DNA from: an uncultured Clostridia bacterium
Lineage (GTDB): Bacteria; Bacillota; Clostridia; Christensenellales; Aristaeellaceae
Direction: 5' to 3'
DNA length: 64,000 nt
Assembly (NCBI GenBank): GCA_937906775.1
Contig: CALCUD010000068.1
Location: 26,307 to 90,306 of the forward strand
Of the stretch, positions 26,727 to 34,784 are shown one piece after another. The notes below the pieces were generated by a model. The model ran no database searches and was not told the origin of the DNA. It was given only the letters and a program-made list of their open reading frames with translations. The position numbers were made by a program, and so were the translations under genes. The stretch's first letter is position 1; each line of letters begins with the position of its first letter.

Positions 26727-28247
26727 ATGACACAGTATTCCCTGAGTATTTATGATACGTTGTATCCGTTGAACGACGCGGAAGGACATTCTGTTCTCCT
26801 GAACGGACTTTACGGCGCGATGGATGTCGTGACCGCAGAGGAGGCTGCCCTGATAGCGGACGGACGGACGGAGGAGCTTTGTGCAGAAACAGCTGTACGG
26901 CTGAGAGAGCGGGGTCATCTGATTCCCGAAGGCATGGATGAGACAGAAAACGCCGGATTGCTTTCCCGGATTTTCTGGCTTGTACCGTACCGGCGGTTCC
27001 TGGATATTGTTGTTTTGCCGACATATAACTGCAATTTCCGGTGTAGTTACTGCTTTGAGCGTTGCCGCCTGGAAAACGGACAGGAGTGGCTGGCCCACAA
27101 AATGTCTGAAGAAACGGCAGATGCTGTAATTGCCCAGCTGGAGACACTGCGGAAGCGCGGTGTTTCCATCCGGTCGCTGACCCTTTTCGGAGGAGAACCG
27201 CTGCTGCCGTCCAACGCGGACGCGGTGAAAAAATGGATTGATTACTGCGCCCGGACCGATACGCCGTACCTGGCTGTTTCGAACGGATATGAGCTGGATT
27301 TCTTCCTGGATATGATGCGGGAGTATCCGCCGAAGCAGATTCAGATTACGGTGGACGGGCCGGCGGAGGTACACGACCAGCGGCGATTTCTGGCCGGAGG
27401 AAAGGGCAGCTTTTCCAGGATTATGGATAACATCGGGAAGGCGCTTGCTCTCGGGATTGCAATCAATGTCCGGACCAACGTCAACCGCTCCAACCTGCAG
27501 AGCTGCATGACCCTTCCCGCGGAATTTCGCCGCCGGGGCTTTACCGACAGTTCCTGCTTCAGCTGGTATTTCAAATGTACGACCGCCTGCTTTGAGGATG
27601 ACCCGAAAAACGCGATTACAGATGAGGAACTCTTCCGGGAGATGCAGCGTGCCGGATTTACCCGGGCTGATGCCGTCAGGCATAACAGGTTTTATGAAGC
27701 TGTGGCCGCTTCGCTGACGCAGACTGTCGGCGGGGAGATGTATCCTGTACTTCGGCCTGCCTATTGCGGAGCCAACGCGGACATGATTACCGTGGACCCG
27801 GACGGGGTACTGTATGCCTGCTGGGATACGGTCTCCCTGGAGGAATACGCGGTCGGTTATCTGGATACAGAACGGCAGCGGTTCCTTTATAACTTCAGTT
27901 TCCCGAAGTGGCGCAACCGGACCTCCGATAAGATCGGGAAGTGCCGTACATGTCCGTATATCATGCTCTGTGGCGGTGGCTGTGCCGTGGAGGCAGAACA
28001 CATGAACGGAACGATTCTTTCTCCGGCATGCGGGGATACGGAAGCTATCTACCGGGAGATCCTTCCCGAGATCACCCTGAAGGCTTTCGAAAAGAACGAA
28101 AATCTTTCGCTGGGTCTGTCCTGGTTTGATCTGTTCGGCAGGCTGACGGAGAAGGAACGGAACTTGCTTCGGACGACTGTTGACTCCTCGGAGGCATGGC
28201 AGATGGTCCGGAAATACATGACAAAATCCGACCGAATTTTTCCGTGA
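26727..28247 (+). CDS. Radical SAM/SPASM peptide maturase 1
   Basis: A 506-residue enzyme. The radical SAM cluster motif is Cys102, Cys106, Cys109 in YNCNFRCSYCFE, with the GGEPLL SAM-binding segment near residue 157. The C-terminal SPASM part has AYCGANADMITVDPDGVLYACWD and KCRTCPYIMLCGGGCAVEAE, enough cysteines for auxiliary Fe-S clusters. The first 90 residues may contact the leader peptide. SPASM enzymes install carbon-sulfur, carbon-carbon or ether links in peptides; the three Cys-bearing precursors downstream are the likely substrates. It differs clearly from the other two SPASM proteins of the locus. GGACGGAGG precedes the ATG. Confidence 0.9.
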   Translation: MTQYSLSIYDTLYPLNDAEGHSVLLNGLYGAMDVVTAEEAALIADGRTEELCAETAVRLRERGHLIPEGMDETENAGLLSRIFWLVPYRRFLDIVVLPTYNCNFRCSYCFERCRLENGQEWLAHKMSEETADAVIAQLETLRKRGVSIRSLTLFGGEPLLPSNADAVKKWIDYCARTDTPYLAVSNGYELDFFLDMMREYPPKQIQITVDGPAEVHDQRRFLAGGKGSFSRIMDNIGKALALGIAINVRTNVNRSNLQSCMTLPAEFRRRGFTDSSCFSWYFKCTTACFEDDPKNAITDEELFREMQRAGFTRADAVRHNRFYEAVAASLTQTVGGEMYPVLRPAYCGANADMITVDPDGVLYACWDTVSLEEYAVGYLDTERQRFLYNFSFPKWRNRTSDKIGKCRTCPYIMLCGGGCAVEAEHMNGTILSPACGDTEAIYREILPEITLKAFEKNENLSLGLSWFDLFGRLTEKERNLLRTTVDSSEAWQMVRKYMTKSDRIFP

Positions 28248-28259
28248 ACGGAGTAAACG

Positions 28260-29693
28260 ATGTTTTATATTCTGAATGAACCGTGGTGCCTGCGCGGATA
28301 TGAGGACAGCCTGATGCAGCTGGAACGGTACGGATCGACGGATTTTCCTTTCCGGCTGACCTATCCGCTGTTCAGCCTTCTGACCCGATGTGACGGACAG
28401 ACTCCGCTGGACGGTCTCAGCGGGAAGGAACGCGAGGTGCTGGATTACTATATCGACCGGAACATTGTCCGCCCGGTGGAATCGGCAGAGCAGCTGAAAC
28501 CGTGGCAGAAGTACAGGCATATCCAGAACCGCCGGATTCCCCACGCGTTTCTGGGCATTACCGGCCGCTGCAACCTGAACTGCCGGCATTGCTTCATGGC
28601 ACAGGAACACAGCCGGAAACCGTCGGAATTCTCTCTGCAACAGCTGGTGTCTCTGCTGGATCAGCTTCAGGAATGCGGGATTGTCAACCTTACGGTTTCC
28701 GGCGGAGAGCCGCTGATCCATCCGGATTTTGAAGGATTTGTCCGCGCCATGAAGGAGCGTGACATGAAAATGTTCCGTCTGTTTACCAACGGGATCCGCT
28801 TTGCCGGAGATACGGTCCGGATTCTGCGGGAAAACGGGATGAATCCTGAAATCGTGGTCAGCTTTGACGGACTTGGAACGCATGACTGGCTGCGCCAGTG
28901 TACCGGCGCCGAAGAAGCGGCGATCCGTGCGATATCGCTGGCCCGGGAATGCGGGTTTGCTGTCAAGACAGCCATTAACCTGAATCATGTTACGCTGCCG
29001 CGTCTGACTGAGACGTGCCGGTATGTCTATAGCCTGGGTGCCCGGAACCTGTTTTTCATCCGGACAAGTGAAAGCCCCCGGTGGCTTTCCGGAGACAATC
29101 ACTGTCTGTCTTTCGATGAATACTGGGAGGCTTGCCTGAACACCATCGCGGAACTGCGGGATCTGAACCGGAAGGATCTGACGGTGACTCTGTTCAACGG
29201 GCCGACGCTGCGTCCGGAGGAAACGGCGGAATCCTTCCGGAGAAGCTCGCCTTATCAGTATGAATCGAAACAGATCCATCATTCCGCCTGGTGCCATAAA
29301 TGTCTGTACACACCGTTTATCTCTTCCACGGGGCGGGTGCTTCCCTGCGATGCTTTTGAGGGCGCCGCTCTTCAGACCGGCTTTCTCGCGAACGGATGCA
29401 ACGTTCTGGAACGGCCGCTGCAGGAAATCCTGAACGATTCGGATTACGCGGAAGTCATGAAACTGACCACGGACGAGGTGCTGGATCACAATCCGGAATG
29501 CCGGACCTGCGAATATTCGGCGCTCTGCCACGGGAGCCACTGCCGCGCGAGCGGGAATATGTTCTATGCCGCGGAGCACGGAGATACCTTTGACGGTGTT
29601 ACGATGAACGTTACCCGGAAGGGCCTGATGACCTGCCGGTTTTATCGGGGCGGATATTACAGCAGGCTGCTGAAGCTGCTGGAGGAAACCTGA
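28260..29693 (+). CDS. Radical SAM/SPASM peptide maturase 2
   Basis: A 477-residue enzyme starting 12 bases after maturase 1. The cluster motif is Cys104, Cys108, Cys111 in GRCNLNCRHCFMAQ; GGEPLIHPDF follows. The SPASM region has WCHKCLYTPFISSTGRVLPCDAFEG, then ECRTCEYSALCHGSHCRASGN. The protein ends with CRFYRGGYYSRLLKLLEET, a tail shared with maturase 3 (CVLYRGGYYGRLKTLMKSL) across the locus, so the two are paralogues. Probably acts on one of the Nif11-like precursors. ACGGAG precedes the ATG. Confidence 0.9.
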   Translation: MFYILNEPWCLRGYEDSLMQLERYGSTDFPFRLTYPLFSLLTRCDGQTPLDGLSGKEREVLDYYIDRNIVRPVESAEQLKPWQKYRHIQNRRIPHAFLGITGRCNLNCRHCFMAQEHSRKPSEFSLQQLVSLLDQLQECGIVNLTVSGGEPLIHPDFEGFVRAMKERDMKMFRLFTNGIRFAGDTVRILRENGMNPEIVVSFDGLGTHDWLRQCTGAEEAAIRAISLARECGFAVKTAINLNHVTLPRLTETCRYVYSLGARNLFFIRTSESPRWLSGDNHCLSFDEYWEACLNTIAELRDLNRKDLTVTLFNGPTLRPEETAESFRRSSPYQYESKQIHHSAWCHKCLYTPFISSTGRVLPCDAFEGAALQTGFLANGCNVLERPLQEILNDSDYAEVMKLTTDEVLDHNPECRTCEYSALCHGSHCRASGNMFYAAEHGDTFDGVTMNVTRKGLMTCRFYRGGYYSRLLKLLEET

Positions 29694-29732
29694 TCACAGG
29701 ACCGGAGAAGGGCCTGTCAAACGAGGTGTTTT

Positions 29733-30383
29733 ATGAAATTCATTATGGCCTACAGCGGGGGGAAGGATTGCACGCTGGCGCTTGACCGGATGATTGCGCG
29801 GGGGCATGAACCGGTCTGTCTGTTCACAACCGTAACGCAAAAGGAATTCAGTTTCAAGCATGGAATCCGTCGGGAGTTGTTCGCCCGGTACGAGCAATGT
29901 CTCGGAATTCCCGTGGTTACCTGTGTCAACACGATGGTACACGATGAGGAAACGATTTATGCCGCGTTGCCAAAAGTGATTGAAGAAACCGGCGCCGAAG
30001 CCCTCTGCACGGGAGATATTTACCGCAGCGATGTGTATGAATGGAACCGGCATATGACGGAGCGGCTGGGAATCGGACTGGAAACGCCGCTTTGGGGTGA
30101 GACGCCGGAAAAGGTTGTGGATGAGCTGATTGATAACGGATACAGATGTATGATCAAGGTGGTCCGGACAGACCGGCTTCCGGAAAGCCTGTTGGGGAAA
30201 ATTCTGGACCGGGATGTGCTGGCGTCCATCCGTGGGAAGGCTGACCTTTGCGGCGAGGACGGCGAATACCATACTGTCGCGCTGGACGGACCGATCTTCC
30301 GAAAGCCTCTGAAGGTGCGTCCGGGTCGGATTCTCAGTGTGGAAAATATTGCCATGTTGGATCTTTTCCCCGATGATGATTGA
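29733..30383 (+). CDS. Dph6-like ATP pyrophosphatase (diphthine-ammonia ligase family)
   Basis: A 216-residue adenine-nucleotide alpha-hydrolase with the PP-loop SGGKDCTLALDRM (residues 8-20) and, in its second half, GDIYRSDVYEWNRHMTERLGI and CGEDGEYHTVALDGPIF, both typical of the ATP_bind_4/Dph6 family. Family members adenylate a carboxylate and add ammonia to form an amide. In bacteria the role is mostly unknown, since diphthamide is absent. The gene sits between a maturase gene and the precursors, on the same strand, 39 bases after maturase 2, so peptide C-terminal or side-chain amidation is an attractive but unproven role; it could also be an unrelated passenger. Confidence 0.8.
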   Translation: MKFIMAYSGGKDCTLALDRMIARGHEPVCLFTTVTQKEFSFKHGIRRELFARYEQCLGIPVVTCVNTMVHDEETIYAALPKVIEETGAEALCTGDIYRSDVYEWNRHMTERLGIGLETPLWGETPEKVVDELIDNGYRCMIKVVRTDRLPESLLGKILDRDVLASIRGKADLCGEDGEYHTVALDGPIFRKPLKVRPGRILSVENIAMLDLFPDDD

Positions 30384-30409
30384 CGTGTAATGGCCTGATA
30401 TGATACAAT
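30380..30409 (+). promoter_or_regulatory. Promoter dedicated to the precursor peptide genes
   Basis: TTGACG (30380-30385), 18 bases, TACAAT (30404-30409) preceded by TG (extended -10, TGATACAAT). It overlaps the stop of the ATP pyrophosphatase gene and lies about 95 bases ahead of the first precursor. Confidence 0.7.
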
Positions 30410-30506
30410 TACCAAAGATTAATGCTACATTTGCGACAAACCGTATCCGGAAACGATAACGGAGCAGGATATGTTTTTTCCAGACACGAGGAAGGAGAGT
30501 GCGTTT

Positions 30507-30719
30507 ATGAAGTTTACCGAAGAGCAGATCAAAAAGGCGGCTGCGTGCAAAAGCAAGGAGGAGCTGATCACACTGGCCAGGACGGAGGGAATCGAACTGG
30601 CAGAAGAAGAGGCTGAAAAGTTTCTGACCGAACTTCAGGGCAGCGAAATTGATCTCGACCATACCGGCAGCATCGCGGGCGGAGGTTGCTTCTGTGCTGT
30701 CTGCGGCGCTGACTGCTGA
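30507..30719 (+). CDS. Nif11-like RiPP precursor peptide 1
   Basis: A 70-residue peptide. The leader MKFTEEQIKKAAACKSKEELI and the following acidic helix (ARTEGIELAEEEAEKFLTEL) match the Nif11-type leader family; a cleavage-like motif SIAGG precedes a short core GCFCAVCGADC with four cysteines. The ATG at 30507 follows AAGGAGAG; the frame is open upstream to 30471 but that extension lacks family similarity. The core is presumably modified by the radical SAM and YcaO enzymes and cleaved by the C39 exporter. Closest relative in the window is precursor 2. Confidence 0.88.
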   Translation: MKFTEEQIKKAAACKSKEELITLARTEGIELAEEEAEKFLTELQGSEIDLDHTGSIAGGGCFCAVCGADC

Positions 30720-30790
30720 TCCGGGTATTCATATCCGCTGTCGGCGGGTATTGAAATATTTATTAAAAAGGAACAAAGGGGGAGAATATC

Positions 30791-31003
30791 ATGAAATTTA
30801 CACAGGAACAGATCCAGAAGGCTGCCGGATGCAAGAGCGTGGAAGAACTGATTGAGCTGGCTAAGGCTGAAGGAATCGAACTCGCGAAGGATGAGGCTGA
30901 AAAGCTGTTTGAAGGACTGCAGAATCCGGAAATCGGTCTGGACGATGTCAAGGAAATTGCCGGTGGCTTTTGCATGGCTCATGGCTGCGGTTCCAACTGC
31001 TGA
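30791..31003 (+). CDS. Nif11-like RiPP precursor peptide 2
   Basis: A 70-residue peptide with a leader nearly the same as precursor 1 (MKFTQEQIQKAAGCKSVEELIELAKAEGIELAKDEAEKLFEGLQ), the cleavage motif EIAGG and a core FCMAHGCGSNC with three cysteines. AGGGGGAG stands at the right distance from the ATG. Same total length as precursor 1, so a tandem duplication with a changed core is likely. Confidence 0.88.
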   Translation: MKFTQEQIQKAAGCKSVEELIELAKAEGIELAKDEAEKLFEGLQNPEIGLDDVKEIAGGFCMAHGCGSNC

Positions 31004-31044
31004 CGGGGATGCTTGTTCATATTCCGTGAGAGGGGGAACAATCC

Positions 31045-31278
31045 GTGGATGTCAAAGTAACCAAAGAGATTTTTCAACGCGCGCTGGAATGTAAAAGCGC
31101 CGGGGAGCTGATGGAATTCTGCAAGGAACAGAACATTGACATCACTCCCGAGGATGCTGAAAAGTTCCTGTCCCAGGTTTCGGAGCAGGAGCTGGATCTG
31201 GACACCGTCGAACAGACGGCAGGCGGTATATGCTTCCTTGCCGTAAAAGCGACATTCTGCATCGGTATCGGCACCTGA
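31045..31278 (+). CDS. Nif11-like RiPP precursor peptide 3
   Basis: A 77-residue peptide with a more divergent leader (MDVKVTKEIFQRALECKSAGELMEFCKEQNIDITPEDAEKFLSQV), motif QTAGG and a longer, hydrophobic core ICFLAVKATFCIGIGT with two cysteines and two threonines. The start is GTG at 31045, after AGAGGGGGAAC; the ATG four bases later is in another frame and meets a stop at once. The different core chemistry (two Cys, Thr) suggests a different final product or a two-peptide system. Confidence 0.8.
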   Translation: MDVKVTKEIFQRALECKSAGELMEFCKEQNIDITPEDAEKFLSQVSEQELDLDTVEQTAGGICFLAVKATFCIGIGT

Positions 31279-31291
31279 TAACGCACAAAAC

Positions 31292-31355
31292 AATCCCGCA
31301 TCGGACGCTGCCGTTCTCTGAACGGCATGATCCGGCGCGGGGATTTTTTTATTTT
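31292..31355 (+). terminator. Terminator of the precursor genes, overlapping the opposing gene end
   Basis: Nested stems: AATCCCGC with GCGGGGATT outside, CGGA with TCCG, and GCCGTT (31309-31314) with AACGGC (31320-31325) inside, then TTTTTTTATTTT. The opposing maturation gene stops at 31349, inside the T tract. Confidence 0.85.
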
Positions 31356-33109
31356 ACCGTGATCCAGTCCGGAATGCGGGCGGCTTTGACACGGTTGTTT
31401 TCACCTTTCCGGAAAAGGTACTTTTTTTCTTCCGGAGTATATTCACACAGCTGTGTCACTTTGTCCACATTGAGACGGTAGGAACGGATGATGCTGTCCT
31501 GACTGTCTGAATATCCGTATTCCAGAAGATCGCATTCATAACGGAAGATCTCGGTGAGCGCCTTGTCATTTTCTCCCGTGACGATCTGTTCCAGAATACT
31601 CCGGACAATCGGCATGGCACGTTCTGAATAAAGATGTTCATCAAACCGGAAGTAGAAATCGCGGAAAAGATCCGCATATTTCAGATAGATTTCACGCAGC
31701 CCGGGCTTTCGGGCCAGCGTGATAAATGTATTCCTGTGAGCATTCCACCGGAGGCTTGCGAGAGCAAATACTGTTGAAAACCAGGGGTACTTTGACCGCA
31801 CTTCGGATTCAAACGAGTAATACTGGATGAAAATTTCCCGATGCTTCCGGATCAGTTCCCGACTTTCTTCATTGATCATGCTGCGGTTGTAGATGCTCAT
31901 ATCGATATCCCGCTCGTTGAAAACAGCCCGTCCGTATACTTTGGTCGTTTCCTCCGTTCCGGGAAGCAGCATGAATGGATGAAGCTGCAGGTTGTCGATC
32001 CCGGCGATCATCAGATCCTCCATCAGGCTGACGGTTTGCAGGAAGTCCTCTTCCGTTTCCTCCGGGAAGCCCTGAATGAAGGACGCCGAAACTGACAGTC
32101 CGCATTTTTTCAGGTATTTCGTGATCCGGGCTGCATTCTCCAGATCCAGATTCTTGTGGATGAGTTTCTGCATTCTCGGGGAACCGGTTTCGATTCCGAG
32201 GAAAATATGGATGCATCCGGCTTTTATCATCAGCGAGGCCAGTTCCTCATCCAGCACATCGACCCGGGAGGAGCATCTCCAGCGGTACGGGGTACCTTTT
32301 TCAATCAGCCGGTTACAGAAGTCGGTGATATACTGCCGGTTCACGGTGAACATATCGTGTTCGATCGCGAAAACGGATGTGCCTTGTTCCCGGTGACACC
32401 GATCCATTTCCCCGATCAGAATATCCACCGGTTTGATCCGGAAGGTGCGCTGCCAGAAAGTGCTGGTGGAACAGAAGGTACAATGGAACGGGCAGCCCCG
32501 ACCGCCTTCGATCGTGTATGAGAAATCAATTCCGTGATAATCCGGGCCATAGTCTGAAATGCTGTAGTCCGTAAGTCGTTCCGCGGGGACCAGGTCACAG
32601 CACGGGGATTTCATGATCTGTCCATCCTTCCGCCAGGCAATTCCGGCCAGCCCGTTGAGAGGGATTCCGTCCAGCAGGGCTCGGACCAGCGGCAGGATGC
32701 TGTATTCCGATTCACCGAGGCAGACGGCCGTCAGAAAATCCAGATCCCGCAGGCAGGCTTCTGCGGTAATCGTCGCGTGCGGTCCGCCGAAAATAATCAT
32801 TACCTCCGGTGCTTTCACGTGAAGCTTCATGGCGACCTGTACGGTTGTGATGAATGAGCTGCAGATTGTGTAGAAACCGACAATTCGCGGTGATACGGAC
32901 AGAATCCGGTCCGCCAGCATATTGAAGACAGAATCCGGATCCTCCGGCAGCCGGAGCCGTCCGGAGGTCCTTTCAGCGTCAACGTTCAGCTGGGAGACGC
33001 TGATTCCGTTTTCCCGCAGGACTTTTTCAAGAATATAATGACCGACATAGGGGGATGGGGTTTTCGAATACAGAAAATCCATCCCGTTAACGAGAAGTAC
33101 GTCTGACAT
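31349..33109 (-). CDS. RiPP maturation radical SAM protein, B12-binding type
   Basis: A 586-residue enzyme with an N-terminal B12-binding-like Rossmann domain (IVGFYTICSSF, VMIIFGGPHATITAEACL) and a radical SAM core with Cys206, Cys210, Cys213 in GRGCPFHCTFCSTSTFW, followed by FLGIETGSPRMQKLIHKN and SFIQGFPEETEEDF. It fits the RiPP-maturation radical SAM protein 1 type, which is regularly found with YcaO and Nif11/NHLP leader peptides. The base-off DxHxxG motif of classic cobalamin enzymes is not visible, so cobalamin use is uncertain. Methylation or another C-H modification is possible. Its start overlaps the YcaO gene end by 23 bases. Confidence 0.87.
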   Translation of the reverse strand: MSDVLLVNGMDFLYSKTPSPYVGHYILEKVLRENGISVSQLNVDAERTSGRLRLPEDPDSVFNMLADRILSVSPRIVGFYTICSSFITTVQVAMKLHVKAPEVMIIFGGPHATITAEACLRDLDFLTAVCLGESEYSILPLVRALLDGIPLNGLAGIAWRKDGQIMKSPCCDLVPAERLTDYSISDYGPDYHGIDFSYTIEGGRGCPFHCTFCSTSTFWQRTFRIKPVDILIGEMDRCHREQGTSVFAIEHDMFTVNRQYITDFCNRLIEKGTPYRWRCSSRVDVLDEELASLMIKAGCIHIFLGIETGSPRMQKLIHKNLDLENAARITKYLKKCGLSVSASFIQGFPEETEEDFLQTVSLMEDLMIAGIDNLQLHPFMLLPGTEETTKVYGRAVFNERDIDMSIYNRSMINEESRELIRKHREIFIQYYSFESEVRSKYPWFSTVFALASLRWNAHRNTFITLARKPGLREIYLKYADLFRDFYFRFDEHLYSERAMPIVRSILEQIVTGENDKALTEIFRYECDLLEYGYSDSQDSIIRSYRLNVDKVTQLCEYTPEEKKYLFRKGENNRVKAARIPDWITVK

Positions 33110-34784
33110 GATCCGCCATCATCCTTTCCCTGACATTTTTTTCGAGAACGGCCAAACGGGTCCTGCTATCCCTGTCAGGGATCATCTCCAGGAAACGTCG
33201 GTACAGACCGGTCGGATCCGTCCAGACTGCCAGTGCGTTTTTCCGGTCTGAAAGGACCTTTTCCGTGAAGGCCGCGGTCCGTTCGCCGAAGAAAAGCTGC
33301 AGAACCGCTTTTCTTATCCGGTCGTCCTTTCCCGCCAATTTCATCCGTAAGGCGTGATACATGCATTTTCCCTGCGGGGAGACAGATTTTTCAAATGCCG
33401 CCTCCGCATTCTCGTCCTGCCCAAGCATATACAGCAACAAGCCTTTCATTTCATCATATCCGATCCCGATCTCGCATTGCCCGATCCGGTTACCGACGGA
33501 GGAATCCTCTGCCGTAAGCGCTGTGAATATGGTCTGCAGCTCCGATTCATCCGATATGCCTGTCATATATCGGGGATCGTGAAGCAGCCTGCTGACACGG
33601 TTGTATTCTAGAATCCTGTCCGAAAAACGAAGCGGGAGCGGCGTTACACCGGGAATATAGATCCGGACCGACGGAATTCCGAGAAATCCGGTTTTCCGGA
33701 TCAGAACATCCGGCGCGATCCGGAGAAAAAGCGCTGTCAGTTCCCGGACACCGTCGCGATTGGTAAACGGCTTTCGGGGCCATGGGGTAAAGTTCTGATC
33801 CGTGACACCCGAGAGAAATTCATCCGACAGGTCGGCGATATCCGTTTTCACGGAATCCAAAAGATTGCGGAATGAGAAGACATCCTGTTCCTGCGGCCAG
33901 CGGACCGAGTTGGAAAGGGCGTTCAGCCTTTCCTGTCCCTGCAGCAGTTCCGTGAGCGTTCTTTCGAGTGCGACAGCGAAGACCGGGTGGCAGCCGAAGC
34001 GTGTGCAATAACGCTGGTGAACACTGTCTACCAGCAGTGCCTGCAGAACAGGAAAACCGGAAGCAGGCTTCAGATCCCGGATGATCACCCGGCACCCGGA
34101 GCCTTCCGCGATCGCTTTCATGACGGAAAACAGCTCCGGTACTTCGGTTTCAATATATTCCTCCGGTACCGTGACGGGGGAGACTCTGTCCCGCAGCATC
34201 CGGTATTTGGCGTACCGCTCCGCTGCTTCGCACATGCCCTGACAGAGTGCTTCGTCGTATGTATTGCCTGAGGCCAGTCCGTTACTTCCGCACAACGTAC
34301 CGATGATCCGGTCGGGCAACAGGACGGACCCGCCCTGTTTTTCAGAGGAGAACGGTACCAAAGAAACCGTGTCCGTTCCGAAAAGTTCCCGGAGGAAAGC
34401 ATCCGGCGCGAGAACGCCGTTGGAATAATGCTCCCCGAAATCAGCAGCGATATATGGTGCCCGGAGCGCTTCCGCGAGGGGAACTGGCTGCTCGTCCGGC
34501 CATTCCCGAAAGGGAGCCCACGGTCCGGGCTCCGGGATTTCATAGGCCATGCGGTTCTGAAAACGTTCCGCTGCTTCCCCGTAGGCGCTGGCGAGCGCCC
34601 AGTCCTCATCCGTTCCCTTTCCGTAGGTTTCGAAGCCGTGCTCCCGATCGGTCAGGCGGACGCTGACGATGCCGTCAACGGGACGCATGAAAGCCGGATC
34701 CATATGAACGCCGACCGAGGCTAACGCGTCCCGGATCCGTCTGATCGTATCCCGGGGATCGGATTCCTTATATTTCTGGTACAT
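33087..34784 (-). CDS. YcaO-like peptide cyclodehydratase/thioamidase
   Basis: A 565-residue YcaO-domain protein. The ATP-binding motif Sx3ExxER is present as SAYGEAAER (66-74), and the family signature GSNGLASGNTYDEALCQGMCEAAER is at about 166-190. YcaO proteins use ATP to activate a backbone amide, making thiazoline/oxazoline, thioamide or amidine groups. The C-terminus lacks a Pro-rich tail and is helical, like TPR-ended YcaO. No separate E1/ocin-ThiF partner is visible in the window, so the leader recognition partner may be absent or supplied by another protein. Overlaps the radical SAM genes on both sides. Confidence 0.88.
   Translation of the reverse strand: MYQKYKESDPRDTIRRIRDALASVGVHMDPAFMRPVDGIVSVRLTDREHGFETYGKGTDEDWALASAYGEAAERFQNRMAYEIPEPGPWAPFREWPDEQPVPLAEALRAPYIAADFGEHYSNGVLAPDAFLRELFGTDTVSLVPFSSEKQGGSVLLPDRIIGTLCGSNGLASGNTYDEALCQGMCEAAERYAKYRMLRDRVSPVTVPEEYIETEVPELFSVMKAIAEGSGCRVIIRDLKPASGFPVLQALLVDSVHQRYCTRFGCHPVFAVALERTLTELLQGQERLNALSNSVRWPQEQDVFSFRNLLDSVKTDIADLSDEFLSGVTDQNFTPWPRKPFTNRDGVRELTALFLRIAPDVLIRKTGFLGIPSVRIYIPGVTPLPLRFSDRILEYNRVSRLLHDPRYMTGISDESELQTIFTALTAEDSSVGNRIGQCEIGIGYDEMKGLLLYMLGQDENAEAAFEKSVSPQGKCMYHALRMKLAGKDDRIRKAVLQLFFGERTAAFTEKVLSDRKNALAVWTDPTGLYRRFLEMIPDRDSRTRLAVLEKNVRERMMADHVRRTSR

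Noticed and set aside
26565..29579. A 1004-codon minus-strand open frame across the radical SAM genes
   Set aside because: Antisense shadow of two well-supported SPASM genes; low-complexity Arg/Gln/His-rich composition and no family motifs.
30422..30616. A small alternative frame ahead of precursor 1
   Set aside because: It overlaps the precursor in another frame, with no ribosome binding site or family similarity.
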